A stretch of 64,000 nucleotides of DNA from positions 748,001 to 812,000 of the forward strand of contig JAJGOT010000155.1 in assembly GCA_022457155.1 (NCBI GenBank), written 5' to 3'. The notes beneath the pieces were generated by a model. That model was given only the letters and a program-made list of their open reading frames with translations. It searched no databases and was not told the origin of the DNA. The position numbers and the translations under genes are program-made. Positions within the stretch are counted from its first letter, which is position 1. The number at the start of each line of letters is the position of its first letter. Positions 1-10,875 of the stretch are shown in pieces. The stretch comes from Cladopsammia gracilis. Its lineage: Eukaryota; Cnidaria; Anthozoa; Scleractinia; Dendrophylliidae.

Positions 1-1
1 G

Positions 2-175
2 CTGATTCGGCTGAGTGTTAAGCGTTCTGGTATAGAAGCTGCTGATGACCAGTTGCGTGAAATCAAAAAGCTTCGTCGAGAGGAACCGAAATCGTTTAAG
101 CGTAAAGGAAACGAAATTTAGTACAAATTCAATTCAAAGCTGCAAGATACCTTGGATGAAGCCAAATCCCATCTC
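2..175 (+). pseudogene. Fragment of a charged, coiled-coil-like coding region, interrupted by an amber stop
   Basis: Frame 2 is open from the left edge and reads a lysine/arginine-rich helix-like segment (key stretch AADDQLREIKKLRREEPK). A TAG stop occurs at 119-121, yet the same frame continues with convincing protein sequence after it (YKFNSKLQDTLDEAKSHL). CAG (Gln) would restore the reading, so this looks like a nonsense mutation in a once longer reading frame. The charge pattern resembles coiled-coil segments I associate with lineage-expanded cnidarian proteins of unknown role, but I cannot name the family. It could be part of a mobile element. No start is visible because the fragment enters from the left. 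Confidence 0.45.
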
Positions 176-894
176 TTTTTCTCTTGTTCGGTTTTGTATA
201 TTGTATGATGTTTAGGCTTATTTAGTTGTACTTCCTCGGGGTCATGTGCTGCTGCATCAGACGAGGAATACGTTTCCATATATTTTTTGGCCACTTCTAA
301 AGGGTGGTTTTTTAGAGGTTTTTCGTATCTGGCGTAGCACAATTTCTCATTTTTAGAAACATTGTTATTGGTAAGGATATATACTGTTATTGTATTTTGC
401 ATCAGATGACTGACTGACGCATCCTAAATAAACTTTCACATTGAGTCTCTCGTTTCAGTGTAGTCAGAATTATAATATTGTTCTTCTTTCCATCTTCTAG
501 ACCTCCTTCTCACCTGGGTGCCAGAGGTTTATTGATTCATTTATTTTGTTAGTGGAAACCGACGACGAGGCGCATAACGCCGAGAAAATAATAAACCGTC
601 TCGGATGCTTCTTACTGTTTACGCGATTAATTTCACTCGTGATAATAAGGGCAAGCTCCTTCATGATACGACACGACGAGATATTTGAAAAATCAAAGTT
701 TTCCCAAATCAAGTTGTAATAATACTGGAAACATTACGTATTTCCGCTACATATTTTAAGCAATCAAAAGCAACGTTTCTGTTTTCTAAAAAGGCGTGAA
801 ATGTGGGAGAAATCCTTCAGTGAATCACTCGATGCTTTTTCAACTGAACGTTTGAAAACCGTACGACTGCGAAGACGCGTGTTTGCGATTCAGC
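176..894. other. No supportable gene
   Basis: This stretch has no homology to the duplicated blocks that I can see. A 71-codon minus-strand frame at 497-712 has no recognisable domain or convincing splice context. Block C homology starts near 895. Confidence 0.4.
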
Positions 895-2821
895 TGCGAT
901 TTACAACAAGACGTCGCGTATTGCCGGATGTTAGCATTACCGCAAACCTGTCAAACTGTCATCGGTCAGCGATTTGACCAATCAGAGACTGCACTACAAA
1001 TGCACAAGAATCTAATGCAGTGGATGGCGGCATCGAAGGTTTGTCCACAGGCCTTCCTTTTCTCCCCTCTCCCTAGTTTATTGTCACTCTAGTTCCTCAG
1101 TCGGCTCGCTTCGCCCCCGGCCTTTCTTTTCGCCCTATTCCCAACCAGGCCTGTTCGCAGGCTACTCCAGCCAAGAACAGAAAGCATTTAACCGAAGAAA
1201 AAAATACCAATTAAAGCTACCTCGTGGCTCTTTGTGTTTTTTTTTATTTCTATTTAAAAATAGATATGAAATAATTCTTTTACGGGTTGTCCTCATCGCT
1301 TTTAACATTTGTGGAATGTGTATCATCTATAGTGGTGAAGGGGATTTGAGCCACACCCACAAAAATGAGACTCATTGACACTTCACCTATCCCATTTGCA
1401 CCGCTAGTCATTCTAGAAAGGAGCATCAAGAGCGGAGGTCGATTGTCAATCACGGCACACATTTCCAAACGTGCAAGGGCTCAAAAATCTCATCTCAATT
1501 AATACAGTGCTGTGGCAAGAGAAAAACGGGAAATGGCCAATACCTTCCTTTCAGACTGCTAGCTGTCCCTTGTCAGTCAGTCGAGCGGTCGGGTTAACCA
1601 CGAAAACAAGCTCGGTGAGACTGGAGCGAGCGAACAAACCGAGAGGAAACTGGCGGAGAGGCGGGAGGAAAAGGGACCGGCACTCTCTTCTGCAACGGAG
1701 TAGTTCGAATTTTCCGCTGCACCACCATTGGTTCATAGACAGTACAGTACCGAGAAGAGCGACAAATGGAGGCGGCATTGTTTTTTTAAAAAAAAGGTTA
1801 CAAGGTTAGTTTGTTGTTGATGGCTTTTCACACTTGGTGGGTGAAGTTATACGCGTCTGTTACAGAAAAGAATGCAGTCCCTCTCTCTCTCTTCCCGTCT
1901 CTTCCCCAGCACCCCTCGGCTCGTATTACTTTCGCTGGCTCGGCCGGCCGATCGCCGACCGCGTATTTGCTCGCCCACTCGACTATCCATAACGGGACTG
2001 CTAGCAGCCTACATCCTCTTTATATATAAATTATTATTTAAACCCAAAAGGGTAATGCAATATTTTACAAACACAGCACTACAGCTTACTAGACCTGACA
2101 TGATTAGCGCTCAAAAATGGAAAGCAGCCGTGGAATCGTCAGCACAGCGTAGCTCGCAAAATGAGACTCTGTGACACTTCACCTAACCCACATATCCTTC
2201 TAGTCATTCTAGAAATTTAATCGATTCTCAGTCACGCTACACATTCACAAAGGTGGCAAGTGGCCAACATCAATCTGATCTCAACTAATACATGCCAGTG
2301 TATGAGATGATTCCTAACTAAAATATCGCCTCAGATTTTCGGAACGGAGAAGTGGAAAGCAGATTGTAAATTAGGGAGACAAGATTCCTCTTTGTGAAAT
2401 TTCCTGCAGCTGAAATATTTATCTTAAAGAACCGAAAAGATCAAACTGTATTAGCTTTCACATAGTTTCCGCACAACGCCATTCCAAGCGTTTCCTACAC
2501 ATACCTGGAGAAAACCTGGAGTATTTTGTTAGTGTGCTGTGTACTGCAAAAACGCTTGTCGCTCTATATAATATTAAGGGACTTTTAAATCGTAACAACT
2601 ACGAAACGCCATACTTAGTTCATAAAAACGTCAATACAATTAAACCTTACCTAAAAGGTGCAGCATTAACATAACTGTTATCTAGTTCAACGATACCTGT
2701 TTCCGTGCTGTTTAAATATAAACAAAAAATGAAAGCTAACTAATATAGTGCCTTTCTTAGCGAAGTGTTCGCAAGGATAAGTTTGACACTAAAAATGTAA
2801 GTCGATTACCATAGAACCCAC

Positions 2822-3000
2822 CTTTTGAAATGTTCCTCGAGGCAGTCTTTACAAAACCTGTGTCCACACTTCGTTTGAACTGGGTCTCTTAACGTCAGAT
2901 TACAGATGGAACATTCAAAATCACTGTCAACTTCATTTACAAAATCCTCGTAATAACCTGAAGGTGTACGTTTGATAGCACTCGATGGTTTTGCGGCCAT
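2822..3000 (-). CDS. TRAF-like gene C, exon 1 (N-terminal part of RING finger)
   Basis: The exon encodes about 60 residues, starting at ATG 3000 (MAAKPSS). An upstream in-frame start exists at 3039, but the 3000 start matches the starts in the two paralogues. It carries the first six RING ligands in the order CSIC, CGH, CKDC and ends in HFKR. A GT donor follows at 2821-2820, giving the same phase-2 exon end as in genes A and B. The sequence differs from A/B mainly in the first 25 residues. Exon 2, with the last RING ligands, is not in the window. The block breaks near 895, so I cannot say whether C is a whole gene or only a duplicated first exon. TRAF-family RINGs usually act in ubiquitin signalling. 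Confidence 0.7.
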
Positions 3001-3127
3001 TTTGCAAACTTTACACTTGGTAAAGCGTCGAGCAAGCAAAACTCCACAACAAGCGCTTTCGAAACCAACACTTGATCGGGGTTAGATTTTGTAAATAACC
3101 TTGGATATTTATAATCGATATTACTTA

Positions 3128-4361
3128 CTGTGCGAATCCAAAAACCGTGAACACTTTGATTTGATTGTGACATTTCCCATTGTGCAGCAACCAATCAGAA
3201 GCGACTGGAAACCGCAAGAAACCCAAACAAACGGTTAGTCACGGAACCACGCTTCTCTGTTTCCTTGCAAAAGAATCGTCGCCGCCTCGCTGTAGTTTTT
3301 TTAATTGCTAGTTTACCTTTCGTCTTTCTTTGTAAATGAAGTAGAAATCTGAGCGATTTTACGGCTAAAAACCATACACTTGAGTTTATAGACATTTGCC
3401 GCGGCTCATGCTCAGTTGTCGCGTTCATCGGTGTGTCAGTGTTGTACACAACACTTGTCCATCGCGGCAGTATCGCAAAAACATTTAGCGAAAAAGCTGA
3501 CCAATAGAACATGACAGTTCCTGAGAATTAGTTTCCCTGGAAAAAGTAAATTTTCCAAAAAGCTTATGAGCGAGTAAAAAATCGGCTGTTCTGGCAAATG
3601 AAAGTGTTAACTTAAGCATGCAAATATTATACTACAGTACCGCTAACTTGCCGTATTAAAACTTGTTAACTTTTATTCCCAGCACGGTAAGTTTACATGT
3701 ACACAGCTACTACATAACGTTTCTTTTGCTTTGATCTCTCGCTGATCAGCAGCTAGCTACATTGCCGTGTGTGGCTAATTGCAATACGGTCTTGCAAAAT
3801 TTGAAGGCGAGAATATCATCACAGGTCACGAGATGAGGGTTTCTGTGGATCGAAAAATAATCGCCACCTGCCTGAATAATCTATAAAATAAAGTTTGAAA
3901 ACCTGACCCGCTGTGCTTTTTTTCTTTTGCTTCTATAGGATCAGTAGCTTTTTCGAAAATTCACTTTTTCCAAGGAAACTAATCCTCAGGAACTGTCATG
4001 TTCTACTGTCCGGCTTTTTCGCTAAATGTTTTTGCGATACTGCCGCGACGGACAAGACCAATTAACCGATGAACGCGACAACTGAGCATCAGGCAAACGT
4101 ATAGCTAAACGTCTGTCCGTTTTGTAGCCGCTACAGTAAAATCGCTCAGATTTCCACTTCATTTACAAAGAAAGACGAAAGGTAAACTAGCAATAAAAAA
4201 AGTACAGCGAAGCGGCGACGATTCTTTTGCAAGGAAACAGAGAAGGGTGGTCACGCGTTTGTTTGGGTTTCTTGCGGTTTCGAGTCGCTTCTGATTGGTT
4301 GCTACACAATGGGAGGTGTCAAAATCAAATCAAAGTGTTCACGGTTTTTGGATTCGCACAG
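3128..4361. mobile_element. Foldback element with ~440-bp inverted arms, TA target
   Basis: Left arm (about 3128-3570) and right arm (about 3938-4361) are imperfect reverse complements. Matching landmarks are the ends (CTGTGCGAATCC and its complement), the block near 3190/4300 and the block near 3460/4040. Both ends are flanked by TA (3126-3127, 4362-4363), typical of the Tc1/mariner superfamily. The inner ~370 bp carry no gene. Blocks A and B lack the element, so it inserted only in copy C, about 128 bp upstream of the TRAF start codon. Long minus-strand frames here (e.g. 3195-3512) are readings of the arms. Confidence 0.8.
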
Positions 4362-4678
4362 TAAGAGGACTTATGACCTTGTAAACGACGAACTCAAAAC
4401 CCTTCAAATTGTCAAATTTCGCCGTCTTTAGCCGCAAGGACGACATGGAAAACATTTTAATAAGGTAGGATTAAAATGCAAACGGTCACGCAGTTTGTGA
4501 CCTGGTCTCTGTCGTGTTGTTTCCTTAGACAAGAAACTTCGCCCCCTCCCCCCCCCTTCCTGTGACTCGTTTGCATGCATGCAATGAAACGCGAACAGCA
4601 AAATTGACCGGACCTGAGAGAGACGTGGAAATTAAGCTTATGGTAACGTTGTACTTTTTCCAATGAAAAAAAATATTA

Positions 4679-4769
4679 CAGCTGTTACCGATCACACGCG
4701 CCCTCCAACGATTTTTTTCTTGTTTGAAAATTGAGTTTTGATGGACGTCAATCATCCGTTTCCATGACA
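4679..4769 (+). repeat. Left terminal inverted repeat of the 8.6-kb element
   Basis: Reverse complement of 13219-13308 with few mismatches. It begins CAGCTG directly after a TA dinucleotide. Confidence 0.9.
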
Positions 4770-5559
4770 AAAGTGGTCTTCATTCCCGCGGTTGTCGGCT
4801 GTGGACGGGCCATGTGCTTCGTTCGTGTCTTCGATCGAAGCAAAGATGTCCTCTCAGTCTCCCTTTTATCGCTTTTTAGTTGATTTTGCAACTGATTCAA
4901 ATACTCAAGATTCTCAATTGCAAGATTCTCAAGAGTACGAAGTTGTGGAAAGTTCCCAGATTTATTTTCCTAACACTGAAGAAACTCAAATCGTGGATAA
5001 CGAAAACGAAACTGTAAGTTGTTTGTGTTTTCAAGCAATGCGATTATTGTGGAAACTGCAAAACGCTTGAAAAAACGGGTAGACTTTTATATCTTTTTTA
5101 CTGAGTAAGTTATTTTTTGGTTCCGTGAATAAAATTCGTTTTCTCTTCTTGATTTAGCGGAAGGTTGTTTTATACCTCAGTACAAAGAATGGCCGAGTCG
5201 AAGGTGCCGAATGTACACCATTCATTTTACCGAATAATTGGACCTGCCAAACTTTACTTGATTGTACAAAGCAACACATTAAGCGGATAACAGGTTCTGA
5301 TGAGGTGGAGATATCACAGCTTTATTACAAAAGAAGCAAAGGGAAGGCTGTGGTGTAGTGCACTGGCGACGGGGATATTGTGGCGTTACTCAACGAGTAT
5401 CCATTGCATTACAAAAGCGGGAAACGCAAGTCAGAAAGTACAATGTACTTAGCTGTGGATTTGAAGAAAGGTACGCTGTGACTCCTTAAATGTCTATTAT
5501 TTACCGGGACTATTAACCGTGGTATATGTTTATAAATATCCGTAAATTGCCTGAAGTTT

Positions 5560-6013
5560 CCACAGATTCAGAAGGATTTCAGAAGGATTTCGCCCCGATT
5601 TTTGGGCGGAGTGTGCCGCTGGGACTCTGAGACCCTTATCCTATTAGCTGCATTTTGCAACCCTATACTAGACTAAACACCAAAAAACCCTACCCTATCC
5701 TAGACCTATTCCAGACTCGCTATTTTCCAGAAACTTGTTCACTATCACAGTTATTAGTTAACAGGGGTCTGTAAAAATGCCGTACTGTCCGCCGTACCGA
5801 TTTTTAAATGCCATTTGCCGTAAACCTTGTCTAGACTAAATTCTTCACGAAACTGATCAGATTCGCGGAAAATGATACCCTATTCTAGACCAAAAATCTC
5901 TGATGTATTACTATACCCTATCCCAGACTAAACTGTCTGAAAACCATACCCTTCACAGCGGCACATACCTATATAGCTCATATATGGGAGTGCCCCCCCC
6001 CCCCCCCCCCCCG
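5560..6013 (-). repeat. Dispersed non-coding repeat ending in a C-homopolymer (copy 1)
   Basis: Tandem-like phrases of the type ACCCTATNCTAGACTAAA recur, and the end has AGCTCATATATGGGAGTG before a run of about 18 C. Related copies lie at 11950-12172 (opposite orientation), 23580-23950 and 57120-57560. No coding capacity was recognised. Confidence 0.6.
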
Positions 6014-6260
6014 CCCGGATTTCACTGTGAGGTTCGCCATTGTGAACACACGGTGCCATATTTAGCTAGTCTGCGTGGGAAAAACTATGGGGCCAGAAAA
6101 TCTATAAGATATTTCCTCCAAATCTTTCGACTTCAAAGTTGAAATGTTTATATCGAGTACGATAGTAACCTCTTCTTGCCTTTTCACCCAGAGTAATTTT
6201 TAAGGGCATGCGACAAATGATATACAGGGTGGCAGATTTTTTGCGTTTTTTTTTTTTAAC

Positions 6261-6700
6261 ATAGGCAGCCCTAGCTCTCTCTTTGAACCACACAAATAAA
6301 TATGGGGTCAAATTATAAGGGTTTGTATGGGATTTTCTACAAGACATCCATTGAGGTAGTTAAAAGTTAAAAATCTCAATAAAAATGACTTACCTTATTC
6401 CATAAGTGTGTTGTTTGCTTCTGGTGTGGTTGTTTTACCGATTTAGCTTGATTTAATCCGGTCTTCCCTGAAGACCGGGATTAAAAAAAAATCACTTAAA
6501 TCAAGCTAAATCGGTAAAAAAAAAAACACACCAGAAGCAAACAACACACTTATGGAATAAGGTACGCCAATTATTAATTTTGAGAATTTTTACTTGTAAC
6601 TACCTCCATGGATATCTTGTAGAAAATCCTATACAAACCCTTATAATTCGACGCCATATTCGTTTGTGTGGTTCAAAGAGAGAGCTTGGGATGCCTGTGG
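6261..6700. mobile_element. Palindromic MITE-like element, ~440 bp
   Basis: Two arms of about 210 bp fold on a centre near 6476, where CCGGTCTTC meets GAAGACCGG. Matching outer landmarks are AGCTCTCTCTTTGAACCACA on the left and its complement near 6670-6690. It lies in an intron of the SAM gene. No gene inside. Confidence 0.75.
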
Positions 6701-7241
6701 TTTATAATTGCACTCTACACTTGTGTAGAATGTAAACAAAGTGCTTCCTTTCTAACATGTTATATTTTCCTACTGTGATTTTAACAGATCAAGCCCAAAC
6801 TCCACGTAGATCTCCCAGGATTCGTGAGCGAGCATTTGACATCTATGTACATGAAGTAGGACATGACATGAAGGTTTCTAGCCATGCTGACATCTTACAC
6901 AAAGTGTCTTCAAATTCAACATTGGAAGACATTACAGTTCTATACTACTGAAAACTTACGAAGACCACAAGAAATTATATACCCCAGTGAAGGGTTTATA
7001 TTGGCTCCAAAAAGGAACGAAGCAGCTTGTAAGCCTAAAATCAGAACAAGACTTGCAAACCTGCAAAGAATTTTATAAAGGCAATTTACGGCTGGCATGC
7101 TACACAGTGAGCCTTGAGTCTCCAGGTATTTGCCTTGTACTTACATATTTCCTAGCATGGTATCATTTAGGAAAAAATGCATAATTTATGTTTATGCATA
7201 TTTAGAGTGGGATATATTCAACTGATATTATGGAAATCTTG

Positions 7242-7384
7242 TATATGTTGTAGTTAATTTTTTTTTTTATTTCAGGTAATTTTTGTTTTTCCTTTGTTTA
7301 AAATTCATTAGCATATATTACCTTAACCAAAAACAATGGAAAAATAAAAATTACCTGAGATAAAAAATTAACTACAACATATAT
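7242..7384. mobile_element. Short palindromic MITE, ~140 bp
   Basis: Arms ATGTTGTAGTTAATTTTTT and its complement (ending at about 7384) fold around a centre near 7312. The outermost bases are TA-rich, consistent with a TA-target family. Intronic. Confidence 0.7.
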
Positions 7385-7402
7385 ATTATGTGGATATGTA
7401 TA

Positions 7403-7712
7403 CAGTCTTTTGACTAAACGTTGTCATTGACCGGTCTCATCCCTACGCGACCAGACCGAAAAGGATTATGGAGAAAAATCAATTCACGTTCAACAACTGT
7501 ACATTATCAAAATACGGAACGTCCTTAACGGATATGTATCGAAGCGACTCTTGTTGTCTTTGCGTAACACGCGAAGACAAACGTGAGTTTTGTTCTCCAT
7601 TGTAAACGCGATAGAGAATAATTAATCATACATTTTAATTCACCCATACTTCCTTTCGGTCTGGTCGCGTAGGGATGAGACCGATAAGTGACAACGTTTA
7701 ATTAAAGGACTG
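7403..7712. mobile_element. 310-bp MITE with TA target duplication
   Basis: The ends CAGTC...GACTG are flanked by TA (7401-7402, 7713-7714). The inverted repeats are about 60 bp and share TCTCATCCCTACGCGACCAG. A non-autonomous Tc1/mariner-type element nested inside the larger one. Confidence 0.8.
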
Positions 7713-9460
7713 TATATGATGGAAGCAGAAGCTTTGCCTTCCAAAGCAAACTTAGATTTTAAAAAGGCAGCAATATTTCTTTGTTAATTTTAAATCTTAT
7801 GATTAGCCAAAGTTTATCTCTCTGTTGAAAACTTGTAGATGTGCAAGTTTTTTATAGCAGACAAAATTTTCCTCAAAATATTTTTAGCATAAAAATTTAT
7901 TAAACTTTTATAGGTCGCCCAGGTGAAGGAAGTAATTCAGCAAACAACAGGAAAAGAAGACCTGATATGGGAGGTTCTTGTAATGAGTTATGGAATGACA
8001 CTCATATTGCCCTGGTAAAAGACCTTGAGAAGAGGGGAACACTCTGGCGGTATGGCGCAAAGCACCTAAAACTGTGGACTGATCAGATTGTAAGTGGTAA
8101 CTCAGGAGGTGCCAGTGAAGAGCCTGTTTGGGAGGAGCATATCGATGCTGTATCTGCCCCACCAAAAAATAAAAGATCGCCAACCTCTTCAAAGGCACCG
8201 GTTGACCCTTCATGCTCAACAAACCAGATGTTACAGATGATGTTTTTGCAACAACAGCAGCGAAGTGAAATGATCCAGACAACATTGCTGGCCTGCCTAG
8301 CCAACAATTCACCAAAATTTCAGGTAATTGTAGTCTTAAATAAAATCTTGCCAACAAATTCATTTGTTGTGTTACAGGAAATGTCATTACCCCTCACAGG
8401 ATGCCAACCTTAAAAAAGACTGAAAGTGTTAAGCTATACTTCCCCTTTTTTTTCTTTTATGCTTGTTTCAATAACAAATCCAAAGCTGTCTCCTTTGCAG
8501 AGGTTTTGATTTCTATAACAAGAAATCTTCCCAGTAATCATTGTTTTGATTCAGGGATAATGATATTCAAGTAAAAAGACTAGTCAAATCCAGTCAGTTA
8601 CAAAAGGTGAACTGGCACAGCAAGAGGCTTGAAGAATTCAACTAGTAATGACATTATACACTGTAGCTGGTCTGTTCAAAGTAAAGGATTTAAATTGTTT
8701 CCAATCTGGGTCAGATAAGTATTTTTTTTCTATTTTATAGCTCTGGGATTATCATGATGCATATTACGCACTATTGCTATTTCAACACTATTGCAAATTT
8801 TTCAACACTTAAAAATTGCATATTATGCACTATTACTATTTCAACTGCAGCTGCCTGCAGGAGATTTACCAGCATTTCCTTTACCGCAAACACTAGTGAC
8901 AGCACAAACCACTGTTTAAGCTAAAGGTAAAGCATTTTTTCATTTGCTTTTAAACAATGCACTCCTTGGGTAAAAATGATGACAAACATTAACATATTAA
9001 GAAAGACATTTATTTTTAAAGTGTTATTCTAATTGGTACAATGTCAAGTTTCCCCATGGTTGACTAACAGAATCCTTTTCTTTGTTAGGTTTGTCAGACA
9101 TCATGTAACACTTCTGGTGGGGTTAAGACCTCCCATGTGAAAAAGACAGGGATGGTCATCTGAAGATGTGAAATTAATTATATTTCCCTAAAGATCAATC
9201 TGGATGGAGCTAGAGCTTTTTTGGCCCCCAAACAATACCTGATAAGTCTAAGCAGTATGAAAGCATTTTTTATTGATGTGCAACCGTAGATGAAAGAACC
9301 CTAAAGATCTTGATGGCTAAGAATTCTGTCTTAAACAACTGAAGTATAGAAGCAAAATTTGTACATTATTCACATCCCAAAGAAGAAAATGAATACCACC
9401 AGGGGTTTACACAATAGTCACAGCCATGCCAGTTAAGTACTTTAAAATTCCTATTTGCAG

Positions 9461-9711
9461 GGCTAAGTCAGCTAACTTGTGAGGAGTGCCTCGATATTTT
9501 GAGGTCTATTGGACTACCACAGCACTGCACCATGTTCACGAGTAACCAGGTTGATGGCCCAATGCTAGAGGCTTTGATTCATCCTCATCTAGGACAGCAA
9601 ATCATGGTATCCCTTGGAGTAAATGATGCATCAGATCGTCACCGGCTTGTAACGGAATTGTACAGGTTGAAACGCGACAGGTTGGTGCATCTCTTAAATT
9701 TATATTATTAA
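9461..9711 (+). CDS. SAM-like (sterile alpha motif) domain exon of the transposon gene
   Basis: After a CAG acceptor at 9458-9460 the exon encodes about 82 residues with the SAM pattern: an opening helix (LTCEECLDILRSIGLPQH), a central F-x-x-N-x-VDG-x-x-L (MFTSNQVDGPMLEAL), then LGV and a closing HRLVTELYRLKRD helix. SAM domains mediate protein-protein or RNA contacts and often polymerise. No stop interrupts this exon, unlike the gene's other parts. It joins exon 8851-8926 in phase 1. Confidence 0.75.
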
Positions 9712-10397
9712 TTTTGTTGCAATCAGTGATTGCATCAGTGATTCAACCGTAAATATAACGTAAAAATAAGTTTAAGATTTTTAAAACAAGTATCTTGCAT
9801 AAGATGTACATCAAGTTCAGATGTAAGTAATTCTATGACAGTTAATATTGTATAACTCATTCTGTTCCAGTTCTGTTACACTTCATGGATAATCAGTGAA
9901 ACTAAACACTTCAGTTTGTCTTAATAAAGCATTAATTTTGAATTATTCAACCGTGTCTGCTGGTCCTTTACGTGTTTTCTTCTACATGTAATGTACCGTA
10001 TTTTCTCAATTAAACGCCCCTGGTGTTTATTTCAAACTTGGCCTCGTGGACCCAGCGTTTCTTTGAATCAGCAGTTATTTCTCGGCCGCCATTTTTGAAG
10101 GGTTAATTCAAAATGCTATAATAACTGCTGCATACACTAAATACAATTACAAAACCAAACAATAGATAGCCTACATCACAGACGAACTGTAAACCACTGG
10201 ACTTAACCGGCGATGCAAGCTACACCAGAGATGGTTACACAAATTCACATCATATCAACCTTGCACTAGACACATGTTCGCATTGCGGACCTATTTTTCT
10301 TAGTAGGGGGTGCACCACTAAAGAAATGACATAACTGACAGGTTAAGCTAACAAATGCTGCAGAATACTGATTACATTAGAAAGCTGCAAGTCATCG

Positions 10398-10488
10398 TCG
10401 GGGAGGGGGGGGAGGGGGGGAGGGGGGGGAGGGGGGGAGGGAGGGGGGGAGGGGGGAGGGAGGGGGGAGGGCGGGGAGGGGGGAGGTC
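10398..10488 (+). repeat. (GGGGAGG)n-type purine tract
   Basis: About 90 bp made almost wholly of G runs of 4-8 separated by single A. It could form G-quadruplexes or triplex DNA. It is followed by a GATCCGCCCCTG motif like the end of the MITE at 17416-17589. Confidence 0.8.
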
Positions 10489-10875
10489 ACCCTGCCCTTG
10501 ATCCGCCCCTGTACACAAAGTGGACCTTACTTTACTATTAAACATGCCAGTACGTAATTTATTTTTTTCACATGTACCATTATGGTGAGCACAAAATACT
10601 TCACTGAAGCTGTGTAAGAATTCAAACATGAACAAGTCAAAAGCTCTGGAGATAAATGCATGTATGCATGTTTATTTGACTTGCCAAACCATTGCTTAAA
10701 TTTGACTACCTTCTTCTTAAAAGGTTTCAAAAATTATCTTGATTCTCTTTGCGTAAAATATTTGTTTTGTATAAACAGTAACATTTTCCATAACCCACAC
10801 ACAAAGGTTTTCTATGACCTGTATGAACCTTGTACATACATTAATTTCATAACAAGGAAAATAATTCTTACTTAC

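Larger units (their letters stand above)
895..4545. repeat. Block C: partial third copy of the TRAF duplication unit
   Basis: This stretch aligns by eye with about 24560-27620 in block A and 58290-60560 in block B. Shared landmarks are the pieces near 950, 1470-1700, 2100-2600, the RING exon, and the stretch after 4370 up to the shared motif before the C-tract at 4545. It contains only TRAF exon 1 and its surroundings. To the left the similarity stops near 895, before the position where exon 2 would be expected. The right boundary is near 4545. A foldback element (3128-4361) interrupts the block. Confidence 0.75.
4846..9711 (+). pseudogene. Transposon-borne multi-exon gene with C-terminal SAM-like domain (decayed)
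   Basis: Exons that join in phase: 4846-5013 (start MSSQSPFYRFLVDF, donor GTAAGT), 5158-5470, 6788-6873, then a coding stretch ending at a GT donor near 7125, 7914-8323, 8851-8926, and 9461-9711 ending in TAA. Exon 7914-8323 encodes a segment with LWNDTHIALVKDLEKRG followed by a glutamine run (FLQQQQRS). The last exon is the SAM-like domain. Damage: TAG at 5356-5358, an apparent frameshift near 6945 (the frame before it ends at TGA while good protein continues in another frame), and TAA at 8917-8919. Except for the C-terminus I recognise no domain. The gene lies wholly inside the transposon and faces the transposase, so it may have been an accessory transposition protein or a captured host gene. 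Exon boundaries in the middle are uncertain. Confidence 0.65.

Noticed and set aside
7908..8387. 159-codon minus-strand frame
   Set aside because: It is the shadow of the better-supported plus-strand exon 7914-8323, which has splice sites in phase with its neighbours.
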